Assembly: GCF_014650555.1 (NCBI RefSeq)
Contig: NZ_BMVE01000012.1
Location: 124,001 to 188,000 of the forward strand
Length of the DNA: 64,000 nt
Direction of reading: 5' to 3'
Source: Streptomyces goshikiensis
GTDB taxonomy: Bacteria > Actinomycetota > Actinomycetes > Streptomycetales > Streptomycetaceae
Shown: in pieces, positions 1-6,156 of the stretch
How positions within the stretch are numbered: the stretch's first letter is position 1
How the letters are laid out: each line of letters opens with the position of its first letter
Notes under the pieces: generated by a model
What the model was told of the DNA's origin: nothing
Databases searched by the model: none
Seen by the model: the letters and a program-made list of their open reading frames with translations, nothing else
Translations under genes and position numbers: made by a program

Positions 1-156
1 GCCGGCGCAGCGCTCGGCGAGCAGCGCGGCGGCCCGGGCGGCCGCGTCCGGTCCGTCGGCGCTGAGGACGGCGAGGGCGCCGAGGTGCATGGGGTGCGCG
101 GCGGATTCGATCCGCCAGAAGGCGAGGTCGAGCGGGGACAGGTGCTCGGGGGACAC
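1..156 (-). CDS. Wax ester synthase/diacylglycerol acyltransferase, N-terminus (cut by window edge)
   Basis: Only the first 52 codons are in the window; the rest lies to the left. The translation opens with a segment containing LSPLDLAFWRIE and HPMHLGALAVL, the usual N-terminus of the WS/DGAT family, which joins acyl-CoA to glycerol or fatty alcohols to make storage lipid. The catalytic HHxxxDG motif would lie beyond the edge and cannot be checked. GTG is chosen as start because GAGAGG lies six bases upstream and the family homology begins there. It points away from the gene at 377, so the bases between hold divergent promoters. The family call rests on a short segment. Confidence 0.72.
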   Translation of the reverse strand, partial: MSPEHLSPLDLAFWRIESAAHPMHLGALAVLSADGPDAAARAAALLAERCAG

Positions 157-376
157 GGAGTGCCTCTCGCGTGCGGCGGCAGAGGCCGGAAGTCAATCCT
201 TTTCGGCCTCCTACGAGCAAGTAACCCGGGCGGAGTCGACACGTGGTCGACCCTTTCGGACCTCCCACGATCGTTCCTCGCCCACGCAGCGGGCGGCTTC
301 CGGGCCGCTGTCGGCGGGGCGGTGCAGACTGGCTGAAAGCTGCCGTGAAGGACAACGCCGTCCGGAGGTGCCGGTC

Positions 377-1480
377 ATGACCGAGGTGCTCCTGCTCGCG
401 GGAACCCGCAAAGGGCTTTTCATCGGCCGCCGCGAGGGCGGCGGTCCGTGGAAGTTCGACGGGCCCCATTTCAACGCCCAGGCCGTCTCCGCGGTCGCGA
501 TCGACACCCGGGGGCCGGCGCCCCGGCTCCTGGTCGGCGGGGACAGCGCCCACTGGGGGCCCTCCGTCTTCAGCTCGGACGACCTCGGGGCGACCTGGCG
601 GGAGCCCGCCGCGCCGGCCGTGCGGTTCCCGAAGGACACCGGGGCCTCGCTGGAGCGGGTCTGGCAGCTGCACCCGGCCGGCCCGGAGGCCCCGGACGTG
701 GTCTACGCGGGGACGGAGCCGGCCGCGCTGTTCCGCTCGACGGACCGGGGCGAGTCCTTCGAGCTGGTCCGGCCGCTGTGGGAGCACCCGACCCGTGGGG
801 GCTGGGTGCCGGGCGGTGGCGGTGAGGGCCTGCACACCGTGATCACCCAGCCCGGCGACCCCGACGCGGTGACGGTGGCGGTGTCCACCGCCGGGGTGTT
901 CCGGACCCGGGACGGCGGGGCAAGCTGGGCTCCGTCCAACCACGGGGTCTCGGCGGTGTTCCTGCCGGATCCGGATCCCGAGTTCGGCCAGTGCGTGCAC
1001 AAGATCGCCCAGGACGCCGGGGACGGCGGGCGGCTGTACCTCCAGAACCACTGGGGCGTCTACCGCAGCGACGACGCGGGCGGCGAGTGGACCGACATCG
1101 GTGCCGGCCTGCCCTCCGACTTCGGCTTCGCCGTGGCCGCGCACCCGCACCGGCCGGACACCGCGTACGTGTTCCCGCTCAACGCAGACTCCGACCGGGT
1201 CCCGGCCGGGCACCGCTGCCGGGTCTTCCGCACCCGGGACGCGGGTGCCAGCTGGGAGCCGCTGTCGCGGGGCCTGCCGGCCGGGGACCACTACGGCACG
1301 GTGCTGCGGGACGCCCTGTGCACGGACGACGCGGACCCGGCGGGGATCTACTTCGGCAACCGCAACGGCGAGCTGTACGCGAGCGAGGACGACGGGGACA
1401 GCTGGCGGCTGCTGGCGGAGCACCTGCCGGACGTGCTGTGCGTCCGGGCCGCGGTACTGCCCGCGGGGATCGGCCAGTAG
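377..1480 (+). CDS. Exo-alpha-sialidase-like / VPS10-type beta-propeller protein
   Basis: A 367-residue protein made almost wholly of beta-propeller blades. Six Asp-box motifs (S-x-D-x-G-x-x-W/F) can be read in order: SSDDLGATW, STDRGESF, RTRDGGASW, RSDDAGGEW, RTRDAGASW and ASEDDGDSW. Proteins of this type are annotated as BNR-repeat, sialidase-like or photosystem-stability-factor-like, but the Arg triad of true sialidases is not evident, so no enzyme activity is claimed. No signal peptide is seen. The ATG at 377 has a GGAGG box at about 363-368 and opens directly into MTEVLLLAGTRKGLF; an in-frame ATG at 89 would add a low-complexity Arg-rich leader and is not supported. The ung gene follows after 11 bases, so the two are probably cotranscribed. 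Confidence 0.85.
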   Translation: MTEVLLLAGTRKGLFIGRREGGGPWKFDGPHFNAQAVSAVAIDTRGPAPRLLVGGDSAHWGPSVFSSDDLGATWREPAAPAVRFPKDTGASLERVWQLHPAGPEAPDVVYAGTEPAALFRSTDRGESFELVRPLWEHPTRGGWVPGGGGEGLHTVITQPGDPDAVTVAVSTAGVFRTRDGGASWAPSNHGVSAVFLPDPDPEFGQCVHKIAQDAGDGGRLYLQNHWGVYRSDDAGGEWTDIGAGLPSDFGFAVAAHPHRPDTAYVFPLNADSDRVPAGHRCRVFRTRDAGASWEPLSRGLPAGDHYGTVLRDALCTDDADPAGIYFGNRNGELYASEDDGDSWRLLAEHLPDVLCVRAAVLPAGIGQ

Positions 1481-1491
1481 AGTGACTCACC

Positions 1492-2178
1492 GTGGCAGCA
1501 CGACCGTTGAACGAGATCGTCGAGCCGGGCTGGGCCCGTGCTCTTGAGCCGGTGGCGGGGCAGATCGCCGCCATGGGCGACTTCCTGCGCGCCGAGATCG
1601 CGGCGGGGAGAACCTACGTACCGGCCGGGGCGAACGTCCTGCGCGCCTTCCAGCAGCCCTTCGACGAGGTGCGGGTGCTGATCGTCGGGCAGGACCCGTA
1701 CCCCACACCGGGGCACGCGATGGGCCTGTCCTTCTCGGTGGCGCCCGAGGTCAGTCCGTGGCCGCCGAGCCTGGACAACATCTTCCGCGAGCTGCACGCC
1801 GATCTCGGCACGGGCCGCCCGGCGAACGGCGACCTGACCCCGTGGACCCGGCAGGGCGTGCTCCTGCTGAACCGCTCGCTCACCACGGCCCCGCGCAAGC
1901 CCAACGCCCATCGCGGCAAGGGCTGGGAGGCCGTCACCGAGCAGGCGATCCGGGCGCTGGCCGCGCGCGGGAAACCGCTGGTGTCGGTGCTGTGGGGCCG
2001 GGAGGCCCGCAATCTGCGGCCATTGCTGGGCGAGTTGCCCGCGGTGGAGTCCGTCCACCCCTCCCCCATGTCCGCGGACAACGGCTTCTTCGGGTCGCGG
2101 CCCTTCAGCAAGGTCAATGACCTGCTGGTACGTCAGGGAGCTCAGCCGGTCGACTGGCGTCTGCCGAACACCCTCTGA
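1492..2178 (+). CDS. ung: Uracil-DNA glycosylase, family 1
   Basis: Removes uracil from DNA in base-excision repair. The 228-residue length is normal for the family. The water-activating motif reads GQDPYPTPG with Asp68; many family-1 enzymes have His where this one has Pro after GQDPY. The leucine-loop motif reads HPSPMSADNGFFGSRPFSK with His189, close to the canonical HPSPLS...GFFGxxxFSxxN. The hydrophobic VLLLNRSLTT strand and the LWGREA strand are in their expected places. Start is GTG, 11 bases after the propeller gene. The Pro variant occurs in actinobacterial enzymes as far as I recall, so I treat it as active. Confidence 0.93.
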   Translation: MAARPLNEIVEPGWARALEPVAGQIAAMGDFLRAEIAAGRTYVPAGANVLRAFQQPFDEVRVLIVGQDPYPTPGHAMGLSFSVAPEVSPWPPSLDNIFRELHADLGTGRPANGDLTPWTRQGVLLLNRSLTTAPRKPNAHRGKGWEAVTEQAIRALAARGKPLVSVLWGREARNLRPLLGELPAVESVHPSPMSADNGFFGSRPFSKVNDLLVRQGAQPVDWRLPNTL

Positions 2179-2288
2179 ACGATCAAGTTGAACCGTGTAC
2201 GACATTCTTCGGATAAATACGGACAGATGCCGCCGGAGGTGGCCCTGCCCGAACACCCGGTTCCGATAAACCAGTAGCATGCGGCGCC

Positions 2289-3203
2289 ATGAGCTCCCCC
2301 ACTGGGCCCGCAAATGGCCTGCCCGTACGAATGCCGCGACCCCGCCAGACCGGACGGCACCGCCGGCCCGAGCCCGCGGTGGCGCCCGAGGGCGCGCCCG
2401 CGCTGGTGCTCGCCGTGCCCGGTGCCCCCTCGGCCGCCTCGCGTGGGCTGGCGGAAGAGATCATCAGCATCGGCCGCTCCGAGCTGCCCGGCCTGGACGC
2501 CCGCCTCGGCTTCCTGGAGGGTGCCGAGGGGTCCGAGTTCCCGTCGCTGTCCGGTGTCCTTGACGCCGTCGCGCGCGAGCGCGCCGAGCGCGCGGAGTAC
2601 GCCCGCGCCGCCGGGCACGAGGTGCCCGCGCCGACCGGCCCCGACGCCGTCGTCGTCCCGCTGCTCGCCGGCCCGGACGCCGATCTGCTGCGCCGCTTCC
2701 GCCAGGCGCTGATGGACTCCTCGGCCGCCGCCGAGCTGGCCGACGTCCTCGGCCCGCACCCGCTGCTCGCCGAGGGCCTGCACGTGCGGCTGTCCGAGGC
2801 CGGCCAGGCCCGCGCCGACCGCGCGCGCCTCTTCTCCGTGACCACCGCCGCCGACGGCATCATCGTCGCCACCACCGGTGGCGAGGAGGCCGTGCAGGCC
2901 GCCGCCGTCACCGGCATGCTGCTGGCCGCCCGCCTCGCGGTGCCGGTGAAGGCGGCCGCGCTGGACCAGGAGGGCTCGGTGGCCGCGGTCGCCGAGCAGC
3001 TGCGCCTGGAGGGCTCCACGCAGCTCGCGCTGGCCCCGCACCTGATCGGCCCGGAGGCCGCCGAGGGGCTGCTGGACACCGCCTGCAAGGAGGGCGACTG
3101 CGTCGCCGCCGAGGTGCTGGGCGCGTACCCGGCGCTCGGCAAGCTGGCCGTCGCCCAGTACTCCGCGGCCCTCGGCCTCAGCCAGGGCGCCGCCGCGCAC
3201 TGA
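2289..3203 (+). CDS. Degenerate CbiX/sirohydrochlorin-chelatase-like protein
   Basis: A 304-residue protein with two tandem CbiX-like halves. The first half has LVLAVPGAPSAASRGLAEEI, a GFLEGAEGSEFPSL segment and VVVPLLAG, matching the beta strands and the FLE and VVVPLLLA blocks of sirohydrochlorin ferrochelatase. The second half begins near residue 150 with LGPHPLLAEGLHVRLSEAG and ends with the family's typical LGAYPALGKLAVAQYSAAL tail. The metal-binding His of AHGSR in the first half is replaced (AVPGAP) and the later His after VVVPLL is Asp, so chelatase activity is doubtful. The first 30 residues are Pro/Arg rich. A strong hairpin follows the stop. The family call is inference from block order; the function is unknown. 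Confidence 0.6.
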   Translation: MSSPTGPANGLPVRMPRPRQTGRHRRPEPAVAPEGAPALVLAVPGAPSAASRGLAEEIISIGRSELPGLDARLGFLEGAEGSEFPSLSGVLDAVARERAERAEYARAAGHEVPAPTGPDAVVVPLLAGPDADLLRRFRQALMDSSAAAELADVLGPHPLLAEGLHVRLSEAGQARADRARLFSVTTAADGIIVATTGGEEAVQAAAVTGMLLAARLAVPVKAAALDQEGSVAAVAEQLRLEGSTQLALAPHLIGPEAAEGLLDTACKEGDCVAAEVLGAYPALGKLAVAQYSAALGLSQGAAAH

Positions 3204-3220
3204 CCGCTCACCACCGCGTC

Positions 3221-3268
3221 CGTACGAGGGCCCGTGCTCCGGAGATCCGGAGCGCGGGCCCTCGTACG
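3221..3268. terminator. Strong bidirectional hairpin between convergent genes
   Basis: Outer arms CGTACGAGGGCCCG (3221-3234) and its exact complement (3255-3268) enclose a second perfect 8-bp stem, GCTCCGGA/TCCGGAGC, with a two-base loop. One T/G position interrupts an otherwise 22-bp stem. It lies between the stop of the CbiX-like gene and the stop of the lactonase gene, so it most likely ends transcription from both sides. Confidence 0.85.
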
Positions 3269-3283
3269 TACGGGGTGGCCGGG

Positions 3284-4528
3284 TCAGCCGAAGACCACGC
3301 AGGTGGCGGCGGGCACGGCCACCGAGCCGGCCCGGCGCGGCCGCCCGGTCAGCGGGTCGACCTCGAACCAGGTGACGTCCCCGGAGTGCTCGTTGGCCGC
3401 GTACAGCCGACGCCCCGAAGGGTCGGCGGCGAGATCGCGCGGCCACCGGCCGCCGCAGGGCACCGTGCCGGTGAGCTGCGGCTTCTCGGCTCCGTCGGCG
3501 AGGGAGAGGGTGAGGATGACGTCGGCGCCGCGGACGGCGGCCCAGACGAAGCGCCCGTCGGGCGAGGCGACCACCGCCGAGGGGTAGGCCCGCGCCGCCC
3601 CCTGGGCGCCCGCTGGGGCCACCGGGACCTCCGAGACCGGTTCCAGCTGCCCGTCCGCCGGATCCCAGCGGCAGACGGTCAGCTGCGGCTCCAGCTCGTG
3701 CAGTACGTAGACCACCCGGCCGCCGGGGTGGAAGGCGAGGTGCCGGGGGCCGGTCCCGGCGCGCAGCGCGGTCTCGGCGTGGACCCGGAGCGGGCCGCCC
3801 TCGGGGTCGGGCGCGCAGATCCGTACCGAGTCGGTGCCGAGGTCCACGCTGAGCACCCAGCGGCCGCCGGGGGCGGGCAGGACCTGGTGCGCGTGCGGGC
3901 CCGCCTGCCGGTCGGCGTCGAGGCCGGAGCCGCGGTGGCCGAGGACCGAGGCGGGCCCGCCGACGGAGCCGTCGGCGGCGAGCGGGAGGACGCTGACGCT
4001 GCCCGAGGTGTAGTTGGCGGTGAACAGCCGGCGCCCGGCCAGGCTGAGGTGGGTGGGGCCGGAGCCGCCGACGCGGACGGCGGAGCCGAGGGCGGCGAGG
4101 CCGTCCCGGGTGGCGCGGAAGGCACCGACGGCGCCCTCCTCGGTCTCGCTGACGGCGTAGAGCACCCCGGCGGCGTGATCGAGGGCGAGGTACGAGGGGT
4201 CCGGGAGGGCGCTGGTGGCGGTGAGCGGGGTCAGTGCCCCGGTGGCCGGATCCACGGCCGCGGTGGTGATCCCGCGGCCGCCGCCCGAGGTGAAGGAGCC
4301 GATGTAGGCCCGGCGTTCGCCGCCCCGGGCCGCGTCGGCCGCACCGCCGACCGCACCGCCCGAGCCACGGCCCGCGCCGCCCGAACCGCCCGAGCCACGG
4401 CCCGCGCCGCCCGAACCGCCTGAGCCACCGGCCGCGCCGCCCGAACCGCCAGCCGCACCGCCCGAGCCGCCGCCCGCGCCGGCCGCGTCGCCGCGCGTAC
4501 CCTCCGCCGCCCTGTCCGCGTCGTCCAC
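3284..4528 (-). CDS. Lactonase family (6-phosphogluconolactonase-like) beta-propeller with Gly/Ser-rich N-terminus
   Basis: The body from about residue 73 (RAYIGSFTSGGGRGIT) to the end is a seven-bladed lactonase propeller as in cytosolic 6-phosphogluconolactonases of the YbhE/Pgl type. Blades carry PSYLALDHAAGVLYAVSE, GPTHLSLAGRRLFTANY, GPRHLAFHPGGRVVYVLHE and RDLAADPSGRRLYAANEHS. Before it lie about 55 residues made mostly of Gly, Ser and Ala (GGSGGAGRG repeated), which is unusual for this family. The GTG start at 4528 has GGGAGGGG five bases upstream and no other start is seen before the propeller, so the leader is probably translated. No Sec signal or lipobox is visible. It sits 54 bases downstream of nos on the same strand and may share its transcript. 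Confidence 0.85.
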   Translation of the reverse strand: MDDADRAAEGTRGDAAGAGGGSGGAAGGSGGAAGGSGGSGGAGRGSGGSGGAGRGSGGAVGGAADAARGGERRAYIGSFTSGGGRGITTAAVDPATGALTPLTATSALPDPSYLALDHAAGVLYAVSETEEGAVGAFRATRDGLAALGSAVRVGGSGPTHLSLAGRRLFTANYTSGSVSVLPLAADGSVGGPASVLGHRGSGLDADRQAGPHAHQVLPAPGGRWVLSVDLGTDSVRICAPDPEGGPLRVHAETALRAGTGPRHLAFHPGGRVVYVLHELEPQLTVCRWDPADGQLEPVSEVPVAPAGAQGAARAYPSAVVASPDGRFVWAAVRGADVILTLSLADGAEKPQLTGTVPCGGRWPRDLAADPSGRRLYAANEHSGDVTWFEVDPLTGRPRRAGSVAVPAATCVVFG

Positions 4529-4582
4529 GGAAGCCCCTCCCAGCCGTTCCGGATCCGTCCGGGGCCGACGGTAACAGAAGGT

Positions 4583-5731
4583 CTAGACCAAGTCCCGTCC
4601 CTGGGCCCGGTCCTGCGCGCCGGGGTGGTGCACGTACGCCGGGGAGACCTGCCGGTCCTCGTAGGTGCGGTGGAAGACCGGGGTGGCGGAGCCGGAGATC
4701 GGCGGCACGATCCACGACCAGTCCGCGCCCACGTCACGCCCCCGGCGCTCCTCGCGCTCCAGGTGGGTCAGGAACCGCCGGGACTCGGTGTGGTGGTCGG
4801 CGATGGTGACCTCGGCCCGGTCGAAGGAGTGCAGCACGGCGCGGTTGAGCTCGACCAGCGCCCGGTCCTTCCACAGCGAGCGGTCGCTGGAGGTGTCCAG
4901 GCCGAGACGGCGGCCGACGGCCGGGAGGAGGTTGTACCGGTCGGCGTCGGCGAGGTTGCGGGCCCCTATCTCGGTGCCCATGTACCAGCCGTTGAAGGGG
5001 GCGGCCGGATAGTGGATGCCGCCGATCTCCAGGCACATGTTGGAGATGGCGGGCACGGCGTGCCAGCGCAGCCCCCAGTCGGCCCAGCCGTCGCCGCCGC
5101 CGTCCCCGTCGGGGTGCCTGATCGGCACCTCCAGGACCGCGTCGGCGGGGGTGTCGAACCAGCGGGGCTTGTCGTCGACGCCCTGGACCACCAGCGGGAG
5201 CAGGTCGAAGGGGGTGCCCGCGCCGCCGGACCAGCCGAGCCGGAGGAGGGCCTCGGTGAGGGGCGCGTTGCGGGCGTCGCCCACGGTGACGGAGTGGTGG
5301 TCGCCGTAGCCCGCGTAGCGGACCAGCTGCTCGCTCCAGATCAGCGGGCCGGGGCTCTGCGGGGTGTCCGGGGCGAAGACGGTGATCGTGGGGCGGACCC
5401 GGCCGCCGTTGGTCGCCTCGCGCAGGTGCTCGAAGCACTCGGCGGCGATCGCGTCGGAATCGGTGAGGCCGCGCCGGTCGCGCACGCGCAGCGAGTTCCA
5501 GTAGAGCCGGCCTATGCAGCGGTTGCTGTTGCGCCATGCCACCCGGGCACCGTGGACCAGCTCCTGCGGAGTGTGCCGATAGGTTCCCGACTCCGCGAGC
5601 TCGGCCCGTACGGCGGCGAGCCGGGTACGCGGGTCGCCGGCTCCCGGAGTTTCCCGATGGAAGAGCCGGATGAACTCCTCGGCCGCTCCCCACACCTGAG
5701 CGGTGGTGGAACGCCGTTGCAGAATTTCCAT
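4583..5731 (-). CDS. nos: Bacterial nitric oxide synthase, oxygenase domain only
   Basis: Oxidises L-arginine to citrulline and nitric oxide at a haem-thiolate centre. The 382-residue protein is an oxygenase domain without a fused reductase, as in other bacterial NOS. The haem-ligand motif WRNSNRCIGR places the axial Cys at residue 72. The substrate-binding Glu lies in NGWYMGTEIGARN, and the RYNLLPAVGRRLGLDT and ADWSWIVPPISGSATPVFH blocks are conserved NOS features. ATG at 5731 is chosen because MEILQRR begins the family homology; GGGGG lies about 12 bases upstream. Electrons must come from a redox partner encoded elsewhere. Some Streptomyces use NOS for nitration in thaxtomin synthesis, but no nitrating P450 or peptide synthetase is adjacent, so signalling or stress defence is more likely here. 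Confidence 0.95.
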   Translation of the reverse strand: MEILQRRSTTAQVWGAAEEFIRLFHRETPGAGDPRTRLAAVRAELAESGTYRHTPQELVHGARVAWRNSNRCIGRLYWNSLRVRDRRGLTDSDAIAAECFEHLREATNGGRVRPTITVFAPDTPQSPGPLIWSEQLVRYAGYGDHHSVTVGDARNAPLTEALLRLGWSGGAGTPFDLLPLVVQGVDDKPRWFDTPADAVLEVPIRHPDGDGGGDGWADWGLRWHAVPAISNMCLEIGGIHYPAAPFNGWYMGTEIGARNLADADRYNLLPAVGRRLGLDTSSDRSLWKDRALVELNRAVLHSFDRAEVTIADHHTESRRFLTHLEREERRGRDVGADWSWIVPPISGSATPVFHRTYEDRQVSPAYVHHPGAQDRAQGRDLV

Positions 5732-6156
5732 TCCGGGCCGTTACCCCCTGTCCTGCCAGATCCACCCTGTACGCGCCGGACGAATGTGCTGCGAACAATG
5801 CCCCGTTGTACAGGCGGCAGGTCAGCGGCGTGAGGGGGCGCGGGAGGGAACAACACCTCCGGGCGGTCTTCGTGCATCGGCCTGCGGAAGAGAGCTGACG
5901 CGGCGTAGCATCCGTCGCAGTTCACGTACGCATATGCCCGTAGGCATATCCGATATACCAAAGGCAGTGCATTCCCCGGCGGGAACACGGCCCGCACCGC
6001 TAGCGTGACGCACCTCACTGCCGTCGGGGGGCAGGCGGTCGTTCGCGGCCGCCGGGGCGTGGTTCCTCCTTGCCGCGATCGGCCTCCCGGCGGTGTTGTC
6101 CCAGGGACGCCGGACCTCGCATCGGCCGCCGTGACGCGCAGAGGAGCAGCGTGCAC
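5732..6156. promoter_or_regulatory. Divergent intergenic region with an 18-bp inverted repeat
   Basis: This 425-base region separates nos (minus) from the solute-binding membrane protein (plus) and must hold both promoters. It is richer in A/T around 5925-5970 than its surroundings. The clearest element is ATATGCC (5932-5938), CGTA, GGCATAT (5943-5949), a perfect 7-bp inverted repeat with a four-base spacer, suited to a dimeric regulator. GATATACC follows at once. I see no credible gene here. AGAGGAG at about 6140-6146 is the ribosome site of the plus-strand gene. Confidence 0.5.

Noticed and set aside
89..376. N-terminal extension of the propeller gene from ATG 89
   Set aside because: The leader would be Arg/Ser rich and overlap the divergent gene; GGAGG and family homology support ATG 377.
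2142..4715. Long minus-strand frame spanning the CbiX-like and lactonase genes
   Set aside because: Low-complexity Arg/Gly/Leu translation; it runs across a strong terminator hairpin and out of frame with the lactonase motifs.
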